Source: Garcia nutans
Taxonomy: Eukaryota; Streptophyta; Magnoliopsida; Malpighiales; Euphorbiaceae
DNA: 64,000 bases
Direction of reading: 5' to 3'
Assembly (NCBI GenBank): GCA_947685225.1
Contig: CANTUV010000062.1
Coordinates: 16,202,501-16,266,500 of the forward strand
Below the pieces are notes generated by a model. The model made no database searches, had not been told where the DNA came from, and worked only from the letters and a program-made list of their open reading frames with translations. This document shows, piece after piece, positions 34,826-44,438 of this stretch. Positions within the stretch are counted from its first letter, which is position 1. Every line of letters begins with the position of its first letter. The translations under genes were made by a program, and so were the position numbers.

Positions 34826-35467
34826 TTAACCACTTCTAGACCTGATATAATGTATGGTGTATGTCTTTGTGCTAGATTTCAAACTTGTCCTAAAGAATCA
34901 CACTTGAATGCTACTAAGAGAATTTTGAAATATTTAAGTGGCACAATGCATTTAGGACTTTGGTATCCTAAAAACACATCATTTCATATCTTAGGTTTTT
35001 CAGATGCAGATTATGCTGGTAGTATCTTAGATATAAAGAGCACAACAGGAGCATGTCACTTTCTTGGTAATTGTCTAGTTTCTTTGCATAGTAAGAAACA
35101 AGCATCGGTTGCTTTATCCACAACGGAAGCCGAATATGTTGCAGCATGTTTTTGTTGCACACAAGTATTATGGATGAAACAGCAATTGCTTGACTATGGT
35201 AAAGTATTTAACAACATCTCCATTAAATGTGACAACACTAGTGCTATCAATTTGTCTAAAAATCCTATCCAACACTCTAGATCCAAACATATAGATATTA
35301 GACGTCATTTTTTGAGAGAAAATGTACAAAATCAGAATATAGTCCTAGAGTTTATAGATACACATAATCAACTTGCTGATATCTTTACAAAACCTTTGAA
35401 TGAAGATAGGCTCAACTTTATTAAACTTAATTTAGGTATGATTGATGGAATTACCCTGAATGAATAA
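34826..35467 (+). pseudogene. pol: Copia RNase H and pol C-terminus
   Basis: RNase H would degrade the RNA template. 'ATKRILKYLSGTMHLGL', 'LGFSDADYAGSILDIKST' (Asp), 'ALSTTEAEYVAACFC' (Glu), 'IKCDNTSAINLSKNP' (Asp), 'SRSKHIDIRRHF', 'LADIFTKPL'. The metal-binding residues look intact. The stop at 35465-35467 is probably the true end of pol. Confidence 0.9.
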
Positions 35468-35529
35468 AAATTTGGATATCAATTTGTTAAAATTTTTGCT
35501 TAAAATTATAAAAATCCTTCATCTTTTTT

Positions 35530-35860
35530 TACTCTTTCATTTCTGAGTCACTCGCGTTCGCTCCAATGCCTTTAGCGATCGCTATCTTACCAGCCAGATT
35601 CATCTAAATTAATACCTCTGTGCGCAGTCGAAATAATTTGAACAGTTTCGACCGTTGCAGACTTTCTCTGCACCCGCGAGCGCACTAATTTTGTTAATGG
35701 TCGCTATAGTACATTTCGCGATCGCACCTATACAAATAGGCGACCGCACTCTATACACTCTGCTCGAAATTTTTTAACCGTTGGCTATATGACAGGTCGT
35801 GTTTCTTAACTCTCAACAGTCATAAATGGCTATTTTCTTAATTTCTTCTATTTAAGACAA
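35530..35860 (+). promoter_or_regulatory. U3-like region before env-like ORF
   Basis: Non-coding spacer between pol and the third ORF. It repeats the CpG-rich motif class of the LTR U3 (gcgatcgc 35574, tcgaccgt 35658, gagcgcac, ggtcgct, cgcgatcgc 35728, gcgaccgc 35752) and then has a TATA-like TCTATTTAAG at about 35847, 150 bases before the ATG at 35996. This looks like an internal promoter; that is inference. Confidence 0.5.
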
Positions 35861-35995
35861 TTATACATCAGTTTCTTGGATATTTTACTTTTTATAACAT
35901 ACAAACTTCCCTCCAAATCTCTAAAATCCTCTCAAGATCATCTCCTTCTCAAAACACTCTCTGTTTTCCAGTTTTCTTCCTATTCTGCAACTCTA

Positions 35996-37392
35996 ATGGC
36001 TCCCAAAAAGAAAATAACCTCCAAAGGGAAAGGGAAAGGAAAGAAACCTTCAGGAATCATCATAAGAGAACCAATGGTTAATCCTCCATCTCCTCCACAG
36101 TCTAGAAGAGGTGAGAAAATTCCTAAACCTCACCACCAAACCTCTGAGGAAGATGTGAGATATGCCATGCTGAAGAGAAAGAAAGTTGAGGGAACCAAAT
36201 CTCCTTTTGGTGGGATGCTCTCTGCCCTCAACATTAAAGATGAGATTGAAAGTTTACTTGATGTTCTTGGCTGGAGGAAATTCGTATTTCCTGAAGAGGT
36301 AGGCTATTCTAGTTTAAGTAAGGAATTTCTCATGTCTTTTCAAATTGAAAAGAGTGCAAATTCTGCACTGGGGTGGTATGGGGTTAGATTTAAGTTATTT
36401 GACCAATACCAAGCCTTAACATTAGAAGACTTTGGCAAAATCTGGGACTTTCCTGTTGATGGAATAAACTCCTACAATGATTTAACCTTCTCCAACCAAA
36501 CACTTTCTACCTTTTGGCAAGAAATTTCTATGGAAACCTCTTTTGAAAAAGAGTCAAAAGCTAGACACATCAAATCCCTCACCCATTGGATACTTCATAG
36601 GATCATCACCTACATCATTCATAAAGGGCTGATGGGAATGAAAAGGTAACAAAAAGAGACCTCATCTTCTTACATGCTTTCACCCACAACATCCAAATGA
36701 ACACAACCAAGTTCTTGATTAACACTCTATATCATCATGCTGTTACAAGAACTGGAACTTTCTTCTTGTCCTCACAAATAACTCAAATAGCTAGGCACAT
36801 GAACTTACTAAATGATCTCAACTTAGCTACCTTGAGAAACCCTTTCAATCTTGCCTCTAGTGCCATAACCATTGACTATCTAGAACATGTTGGCTGTGTA
36901 AGGAAGATTGAGGGTACATATGTGTATTACTTTGGCAAACGAGGTATTATGGATAGACAAAAGAAAAGACCAAGATACACAATTGAGGAAGAAGGAGACT
37001 CTTTGGAAGTTGCTGTCGAACTACCTCCAAAAACTACTTCATCTAAACCTACCCAGGAAACTACTTCATTTCCTACAAAACTCATTCTCAAAGCTATCAA
37101 CTCTCTCTCCAGGAAACTCTTTCGATTCAAGAAAAGTGTCTCCAAAAGATTCCATCACTTGAACAAGAGAATTGACCTTATATCTCACATGCATCATGAT
37201 CTCTATGACATGCAAGGCAAACTGGACTTACCTCAATGCAATCTTGAGGATTGGGATATAAGTGATCATACACAAAGTCTCCCTGAAGAAGAAGAGTCTA
37301 TCAGCACTAGCTCTACCTCTAATGTACCTCTTGATAAGGGAAAAGCTCCTTTAGAAGAAGAAGAGATAGATGAGGATGAAGATTCTGATTAG
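35996..37392 (+). pseudogene. Copia env-like third ORF, frameshifted
   Basis: Extra ORF after pol as found in SIRE/Maximus elements; its role is unproven. I take the ATG at 35996 ('MAPKKKITSKGKGKGKK', a basic start) rather than the upstream in-frame one at 35876. Part one runs to 36649: 'FVFPEEVGYSSLSKEFLMSF', 'LGWYGVRFKLFDQYQALTLE', a pattern shared with plant retrotransposon ORFs of the Athila ORF1/putative plant transposon protein type. A one-base frameshift near 36645 leads to the second part, which ends at 37392 with a serine/acid-rich tail. I see no convincing signal peptide or membrane span in either part. Confidence 0.7.
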
Positions 37393-37842
37393 TTTATTTT
37401 TTCCTATTTTTAGTTATGTTTTGTTGTTTTCTTTTATCTTGTTCCTATCTTACATTATCCTTGTACTGCCCTCTATCATTAAACATTTTGTTTGTTATAC
37501 ACCAAGTTGTTCATTATCTTTAAATATTTTCTTTTATGCATTTTGCCTATGACAATGGGGGAGAAAGATAGCCAAATGATAGGAATGATTGTTTACTAAT
37601 GCAAGATAGCCAAATAATATAAATGTTATTAAAATAGGAATGATTGTTTAAAAATGCAACAAGTTATACTCCAACATAAAACATGAGTCATGCATATGTT
37701 TAGGGGGAGCATTATAACAAATTTATTAACATTCAACACATGAGCAATTTGAAGAAGGAAAGATTGTGAGCCAATCTAAGTTATATCCTTGTTAATTTAT
37801 ATCTTCATTCCATTTGATTGTCAAAGTCAAAATGGGGGAGAT
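37393..37842 (+). other. Copia 3' untranslated region with polypurine tract and an upstream echo
   Basis: Non-coding. The functional polypurine tract AATGGGGGAGAT (37831-37842) abuts the 3' LTR. A second copy, AATGGGGGAGAAAGATAGCC, at 37554-37573 is followed by 'aaatgat', mimicking the tract plus the LTR start TGTTAGCCAAATGAT. A third GGGGGAG lies near 37702. Confidence 0.75.
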
Positions 37843-39191
37843 TGTTAGCCAAATGATCTCAATTTTGACCCTTAACAACTCAAATTGAATGACTTATTTA
37901 ACATGTGTTTGAAGAAGCTTGTTGCAGGATTAGGTTGTTTCAAATAAAGTTGAAAAGAGCATGTTTAGCGGTCGCACAAGACATGGAGACGACCGCCCCA
38001 TTCAATTAAAGGATGAAACCATATCACAGTAGGTTTCACGGTCAGAAACCCGACCTCAATCGCGACCACACTTACACAAGAGTGACCGTCCTACATTCAT
38101 GGACGACCACAACACAAGAAACCCAAATCATCCAAATTACAGTAAGGTTCGTGGTGACAAGAACAGTGAAGGATATGGTCTTGCTTATCACTTTGACATC
38201 CGCGACCGCTCTGATGATTCAGTTTAAATCTGCTTAAACTGACAGTAGTGTTCGCGTCCTAAGGTGCATCCAGAAGTTCGACGCGAGTGTCTCAACTCGA
38301 CCACGAGATGTCACTTAGGGCGACTGCGAAATTCATATTTAGGCGGACTTTCATTTTGCCCAGTCAGAGAATGCCACGTGTGATGACCGTTATAAACTCA
38401 CTTCAGCATTAAAACAGGGTGACCGCACCTATCATACGCGCGACCGTCTTGACAACCACAACATGGGCAAGATTCCTGCTACAGCGCACTCAAATTCGAT
38501 CGTTGAAGCAAATTTAAATGCAGTGACCATTCCTTGACCAAGGACGACCGCGTGAGACATGAGCGCGACCATCCTTGTATGAAGGACTACTGCCAAGACT
38601 TTATTCTCACTATCTATAACGGCTAGTTAGACCATATTGGCTATAAATACATTGCTACTCTAAGAAAAATACAATGATGTGAAGAAAGAATCAAAGATTT
38701 TATAGCCAAGCAACATATATTCTTTTACTTAAAACTTACATTTGAATTGTAATGAATGTTAGTTGTAAGCATTGAAAACACCATTGCAAAAGTTTGAGTG
38801 TGAGCTTGGAAAACACTTAGGTTGTGAGAGTGAGCCTGGTAAAACTCTTGGAAAGATTGTGAGAGTAAGCCTAGTAAAACTCTTGTAAGTGGTTTGAGTG
38901 TTAGCCTTAGTAAAACACTTGTTAAGTTAGGTGTGAACTTGTAAAAACACCAAAGTTGGAAGTGAGCTTGTAAAACTTCAAAGATTAGTGAAACCTTAAC
39001 AAGTTGTTAAGGAAGTGGATGTAGGATTGAAGGAAATCCGAACCGCTATAAATCTTTTGTGTTCTTTCTTTTATTCACTACTCAACCATTTCTCTATTCC
39101 GCATTTCTTGTTTGTTGAGTTTTTAATTTGCCATCATTTCTAGAGGAAACCAATTCACCCCCTCCCTCTTTGTTGCCATCTTGGGACAACA
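37843..39191 (+). repeat. Copia 3' LTR
   Basis: 1349 bp, TGTTAGCC..GGACAACA, followed by the duplication TAAAT. The TATA box has decayed. The hairpin array is kept at 38762-39013 except for the first stem (GGTGT to GTTGT). Many GCGACCG motifs have lost a CpG to TpG or CpA. Confidence 0.92.
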
Positions 39192-39299
39192 TAAATATTT
39201 TTACATGCACGAGGCAAAGGAGAAGACATGTGCATAAAAATTAGTGAAACTTTATGAAACCAAAAAATTATTTTTTGAAGATAATTAAATCTTTATTAG

Positions 39300-39893
39300 C
39301 TCGGGTCCAGAACCCAAATTTTTCTTAGGTCTAGAACCTAGAATCTTTCCTAAGTCTAGTAGCTCGGGTCCAGAACCCAAATTTTGATTAGCTCTAGAAC
39401 CTAGAATCTCTTTTAAGTCCAGAACTTAACTCGGGTCCAGAACCCAAATTTTCCTTAGGTCCAGAACCTAGAATCTCTTCTAAGTCCAGAACTTAGCTCG
39501 GGTCCAGAACCCAAATTTTCCTTAGGTCCAGAACCTAGAATCTCTTCTAAGTCCAAAACCCAAGCTCGGGTCCAGAACCCAAATTTTCCTTAGGTCCAGA
39601 ACCTAGAATCTCTTTTAAGTCCAAAACTTAGCTCGGATCCAGAACCCAAATTTTTCTTATGTCCAGAACCTAGAATATCTTCTAAGTCCAGAACTTAGCT
39701 CGGGTCTAGAACCTAAATTATCCTTAGGTCCAGAAACTAGAATCTTTTCTAAGTCCAGAACTTAGCTCAGGTCCAGAACCCAAAATTTTTCTTAGGTCCA
39801 GAACCTAAAATTACGCTTAGGTCCAGAACCTAAAATTATCCTTGAGTCTAGAACTCGAACCAGGTCCAGAACCCAAAACCTCAGCCATCTCAA
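39300..39893 (+). repeat. Tat-2 3' hairpin repeats, set C (GTCCAGAAC units)
   Basis: About 25 units with the constant core GTccagaAC and changing outer pairs: GGGT/ACCC (e.g. 39433-39445), TAGGT/ACCTA (39456-39470), CTAAGT/ACTTAG (39480-39496), TTGAGT/ACTCGA near 39842. They follow each other in fixed order, giving a composite repeat of about 67 bp, five to eight times. This is the last part of Tat-2 before its 3' LTR; no purine-rich tract is evident at 39905-39920. Confidence 0.9.
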
Positions 39894-41660
39894 AAATTAA
39901 GTCTTATTGCTTTGGCAAACTGTAGACCCTTAATTTTTGACCCAGTCCGGTCCAATATATTTTAATAAGTCCAAAATAATTTTTGGGTGGTCCAATATAT
40001 TTTAATTAGTCCAAAACAATTTTCGTATTATCTTAATTAAATAATATTTTCTTAGTATTTAGTTTTTATAATTAATAAAAAATAATAAATAAAAATAATA
40101 AACAAATATATAAAAATAAAAATAAAAATAAAAATTTTTCGTCACCGAAAAGGGGTCGGACGAAATGGCCAAAGCCATTTTGCCCGAAGATTTTTTCTAC
40201 GGACGAAATGGCCCATAGACAATTTTGCCACCGTAGCCCGCAATCTCCTGCGGTAACTTTTTCGCCAGTAAAATTTTTCTGCAGCAGTTTTTTTTCGTCA
40301 GCGAAATTTTTCCGCAGCAATTTCTTTTCAAAAGCGAAATTTTTTCGATACAAACTTTTCCGAAACCAAAGTCAATTTGGTTTTGGTTTCCTTTTCTTAA
40401 TTAATGTTAAATTCTGTGAACAATTAAGATTAATCATATAAATCTTCTATAAATAAGACCAAAAACAACACAAAAAGGAGGGAAAATTGGAGAGGACTTT
40501 TAGAGAAAAACTTTGAGGGATTGGACTCGAATTCTTTTTGAACTCAGAACTTTGAGAGACATTTGATTTGGTGGTCAAAACTCAGCAAACCAAAGCAATA
40601 AGCAAGCAAATCTATAATTCATCAAAGGTAGCAAAGCTTGTCTTTGTTCTTGTTCATCCAAGAAATAATTTTTGGTAGAACCAAGAAATGAAAGTATGAA
40701 TTTCTTTATTTATTTTTATTTACAGTAGCTTCATCGCTCAAGATTGAAAATTTCTGTTTTTTCAAAATCTTAAAAACCTAATCTACTTTCTAACTTTTTA
40801 AAACCTTAAATCGTTTCAAAATTTACCAAAATCCTAATCTGCTTTCCAATTTTCCAAAACCCTAAATTGAATCCTTTTCTTTCCAAAAACCCTAAAAAAT
40901 ATCTTTTTTGTTTCTATAAACCTTAAATCGTTTTGTTTATTTTCATAAAGTTTCATAAAACTATAAATTGTTTTTCCAAATTCTAAAATCTAATACATTC
41001 TCCGAAACACTAAAACCCTAATTCAACTTTAAAACTAAGACAGTAACCTCAAACCGATTATTCTAAACCCTAGTTTTCTTAAACTCTAATTCCCTTAAAA
41101 CCTTAAACCCCAATTTTTCTAAATCCTAATCTTTAAAACTCTAAAACCTTATAAACCTAAATATTAAAATTCAACACAGTAAGTAGCTAATAATCATAAA
41201 TATAATGTTTTAAAGTGGCCAAACTCTAATTTCATGATTTCACTCCTCAAACACTAATTTGGTTAATCAAAGAACTTTATCAACCTCTTAAATTATAAAA
41301 CTTTAATCCATTTCAATTCCTTTAAAACTCACAGTTGCTTAAACCCATAAATTCCAAAACCCTAAACACATTAAATAAAGAATCTAAAATAGAAACAGTA
41401 GCCCTAATTTGAATCTTTATTTGCTTTATTTAATTTTATATTTGATTATGTAGTCTATTATATGCTTTAATTTATTTTCAATGCTTTGTTGGTTTATTTA
41501 ATTTCAATGATTTATTTATTTAAATTACCAAGGATGAATGTTTATTTTATATTTTGATTAATATCTTTGATGAATGATTTATTTATGATGAATGGTTATT
41601 TACTTTATCGATTTATTTTGATTTCCAAATGTTGTAAGAGGTATGTTTCCACTTGGTGGG

Positions 41661-42874
41661 TGACACTCTCCTTGTCCCTTCAGCTTCATCCTCCATCTTC
41701 ATCTTCTCCATCTTCCATTAACAAGATCTTTGAGATTCTTTGGGATAAATTGGGTTAACAAGCTCTTGAAGGTTGAAGAAGCTTCATTGAAAGGTTTGGT
41801 GACTTGAGAAAGCTCCATTCTATCTTCCAAAGGCAAAATCAATTGAAGAGTTGGTGACTTGAGAAAGCTCTATCCCACATTGCAAAGGGGAATCAACCAT
41901 TGAAGAGGGCTTGAGTTCTTCATCAAACATCAAAGTGGAGTTAGGAGGAAGACTAGTAATCCTACTCTTGGCATCTTCACAAGGGGTTTTTCTATTCTCT
42001 CTTTTTAATTCATTTCGATTGTTATTGTTGTATTAAGAGATTGATATTGCAATGAACAATTGGTATTTGTTTTATATTGAGTTGAATGAATGTTTTAAAT
42101 TGATGATGATGAGCTAAATACCCATGCCTAGGGTTTGTAGTATATTTGATTGAATGCTTTGATTTGATATTTACATTGATGTACCTTGTTGTTGGTTGAT
42201 TGTATTGTATTAAATGCTAGGTTAATAGATTAGCTACCTATTGATGAAACCCTAGAACTTATATTTCTAATTCATTCATAGGGTATTTGATTGCATAGGT
42301 AGCTACTCTATTAACCTAGCATTTAATACAATAAAATCAACCAACAACAAGGTACATCAATGTCAATATCAAATCAAAGCATTCAATCAAATATACTACA
42401 AACCCTAGGCATGGGTATTTAGCTCAACATCATCAATTTAAAACATTCATTCAACTCAATATAAAATAAATACCAATTGTTCATTGTAATATCAATCTCT
42501 TAATACAACAATAACAATAGAAATGAATTAAAAGAGAGAATAGAAAAACCCCTTGTGAAGACGCCAAGAGTAGGATTACTAGTCTTCCTCCTAACTCCAC
42601 TTTGATGTTTGATGAAGAACTCAAGCCCTCTTCAATGGTTGATTCCCCTTTGCAATGTGGGATGGAGCTTTCTCAAGTCACCAACTCTTCAATTGATTTT
42701 GTCTTTGGAAGATAGAACGGAGCTTTCTCAAGTCACCAAACCTTTCAATGAAGCTTCTTCAACCTTCAAGAGCTTGATAACCCAATTTATCCCAAAGAAT
42801 CTCAAAGATCTTGTTAATGGAAGATGGAGAAGATGAAGATGGAGGATGAAGATGAAGGGACAAGGAGAGGGTCA
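41661..42874. repeat. Long inverted repeat, arms of about 580 bp
   Basis: Left arm 41661-42241, right arm 42294-42874, about 52-bp loop. For example 'gtttggtgacttgagaaag' near 41795 is the complement of 'ctttctcaagtcaccaaac' near 42724, and 'aggttaatagattagctacc' matches 'ggtagctactctattaacct' at the centre. Mismatches are few, so the palindrome is recent or maintained. Transcription would give long double-stranded RNA. Confidence 0.9.
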
Positions 42875-42994
42875 CTCTCTCCTCATCCCAAATCGTGTTT
42901 TCCCTCTCCTTCTCTTTTCTTTTCTCTCTTTCTTCAAACCCTAGCCGTTCTCTTCCCTTTTCTTTCGAGCAAAAGAATTTATAGAAATTAAGGG

Positions 42995-43421
42995 TGACAC
43001 GACCAAGCTTGATTTGCTTGGCCATGTCTCTCATTTTTCTTTGGGACACGGCCAAGCTTGCTGGCCGTGTCGTTCACTGCCTTCTTCTTTCTTTCTTTCT
43101 TTTCTTTGTTCATCAAGGAGTGACACGCCCACAAGCTTGGCCGTGTGACATGAGTGTGTTTGCTTCTGCTTCTTTTCTTTCCTTCTTTGCTTGCTCCAAG
43201 ACCTGTTGGCATGAAATGGGACACGGCCAAGCTTGCTGGCCGTGTCATGTGACACGGCCAGTGGCTTGGCCGTGTCACTGAGTGTGTTTGCTTCTGTTTG
43301 CTTCTTTTCCTCTTGTTATTTGGCTCAAGATGGGACACGGCCAAGCTTGCTGGTTGTGTCATGCTCTGCCATTTCTTTACTTTGAGGTGACACGGCAAGC
43401 TTCATTTGGTTTGGCCATGTC
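42995..43421. repeat. Seven GACACGGCC/GGCCGTGTC palindromes
   Basis: Palindromes of 26-34 bases at about 42995, 43044, 43121, 43219, 43250, 43333 and 43388, separated by pyrimidine-rich sequence. Best example: GACACGGCC, 9-base spacer 'aagcttgct', GGCCGTGTC at 43045-43071. Some carry C-to-T decay (GACACGACC, GGCCATGTC). ORFs on both strands through this region (42988-43398) are a by-product. Confidence 0.85.
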
Positions 43422-44131
43422 ATGCTTGGTTCATGCTCTTCTTGCACTGTTTTGATCTTCCAAGGGTTTTTTTGAACCTACACCTAAAACAAACACTTTA
43501 AACAAACTTAAAACAAAAATCAATCAAAAATTAACTAAAGACACATAAAAATCATACTAAAAATAAGTACAAAAATGATCTAAACAGTGAGTACCTCATT
43601 AGTTAAATATCATGTAATTTAAATTGCTTTTATATTTTAGACTAATGTAAAGGACATCTTTCTACCTTTCGCTGGGTGTCCTATTTAGGCATGGATTATG
43701 TAAGGGCATGTTTCCATCTTCGGATGGGTGTCCATTTATTTGTTTTGCTTGGACATTGTTTTGATTTTCAATATATTGATGCTTTATTTTAATTATTGTG
43801 TGTAATATGAATAATATTGTTATATTTAAGAATTTTAATAATATTAAGACCTATAAAGGAGGCCGGTTCCAATGAACCGGGCGTTGTGGGGGTGCTGAGC
43901 CATTTCTCACCTTCCCCACACGTACTCAACTTTCCGAACCCATTAGGGGGTTGGGAGATTCCTTAGGAATTGAGTCATCCACCCCTTTCTTTTTTCCCGG
44001 CCCGTCCGAGTGGCGACTCCATTTTCTCCAGACTTAGGTCCATGTTCTCTAAGGCCCCGAGCCTAAATAGTGCCGAAGTCACAAGGACCATTCCACCGTG
44101 AGTGGGGGCAAAAATCCCTGCTCACAAGTGT

Positions 44132-44438
44132 AACAGATGTGAGATGCATATATACTAAGAAGATGAATTAATCTTGTCTAATGATAATTTGGATGAAGAT
44201 ATGATAATCTATTTTGATTGCTTGATTAAATAAAAAGTATAATGATGAGTTATGAAATTGTGAAAAAGGTAATTGAGAATGACCCTAAGGGGAAGAGTAG
44301 AAATTATGTAATTTGATGAAATGATTATTTGATGAGATGATTAATTTCACATAGGATTTTAAGATTATATTTTTGTTTGGATGGTTTATTAATGTAGTAG
44401 ATAAGTTCGAGGATGAAATTATGTAAGGGGGAGAGAAT
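44132..44438 (+). other. Element H internal end with polypurine tract
   Basis: Continues from 4448. No gene. It contains the remainder of the 208-bp repeat (to about 44290), then 'aagttcgaggatgaaatt' and the polypurine tract GTAAGGGGGAGAGAAT (44423-44438) directly before the LTR. This matches the LARD's minus-strand tract and links H to the same family group. Confidence 0.75.

Larger units (their letters stand above)
18941..39191 (+). mobile_element. SIRE/Maximus-like Ty1/copia element with env-like ORF, interrupted by a LARD
   Basis: Two LTRs (TGTTAGCC..GGACAACA) flanked by the 5-bp duplication TAAAT (18936-18940 and 39192-39196). Order gag, protease, integrase, RT, RNase H gives the copia class. 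The extra ORF after pol, the large gag and a size of about 10.1 kb without the nested LARD point to the SIRE/Maximus lineage. Internal stops, frameshifts and active-site changes show it is not autonomous. It sits in the 3' region of Tat-2, upstream of the minus-strand genes' promoters. Confidence 0.88.
41661..43590. mobile_element. Insertion in Tat-2 3' LTR with giant palindrome
   Basis: The 5' LTR reads 'cttggtgggtacctcatt' where this LTR has 1930 extra bases between 'cttggtggg' and 'gtacctcatt'. Flanks suggest an imperfect duplication (GTGGGT/GTGAGT), not certain. Left two thirds form an inverted repeat (41661-42874). The right third holds an array of GACACGGCC palindromes and an A-rich end. 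The reverse of the right end starts CACTGTTTAG, but no matching terminal repeat is seen at the left end. No coding region. The class is unresolved; a fold-back or rearranged non-autonomous DNA element is possible. Confidence 0.7.
4449..44126 (+). mobile_element. Tat-2: complete Tat-lineage Ty3/gypsy element with nested insertions
   Basis: Bounded by two related LTRs, each TGTAGACC..CTCACA, and a 5-bp duplication AGTGT (4444-4448, 44127-44131). Order on the plus strand: 5' LTR, tRNA-Arg primer site, leader, gag, protease, RT, RNase H, second RNase H, integrase, then an unusually long 3' region with minus-strand genes and structured repeats. The lineage call rests on the primer site, the dual RNase H, 'YVDDMMVKS', and the long 3' region. 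Span is 39.7 kb; without the copia insertion and the LTR insertion it is about 17.5 kb, ordinary for Tat/Ogre-type elements. Every ORF is broken, so this copy is dead. Confidence 0.92.
39921..44126 (+). repeat. Tat-2 3' LTR, split by an insertion
   Basis: TGTAGACC at 39921 to CTCACA at 44126. Without the insertion at about 41661-43590 it is 2276 bp, close to the 2212-bp 5' LTR. The part 40440-41650 matches the 5' LTR closely, while 40130-40360 is strongly diverged. ORFs at 40072-40441 are chance readings of the palindromic block. Confidence 0.9.

Noticed and set aside
42988..43398. Overlapping ORFs on both strands with 'RPSLWACH'-like repeats
   Set aside because: A by-product of the GACACGGCC palindromes read in all frames; no start context or family resemblance.
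42995..43421. CRISPR-like array of repeats
   Set aside because: Palindromes are irregularly spaced, the spacers are low-complexity pyrimidine tracts, and the context is a plant retrotransposon.
41661..43590. CACTA-type DNA transposon
   Set aside because: The reverse of the right end begins CACTG, but the left end gives only CACTC two bases in, without a matching terminal repeat or a clean 3-bp duplication.
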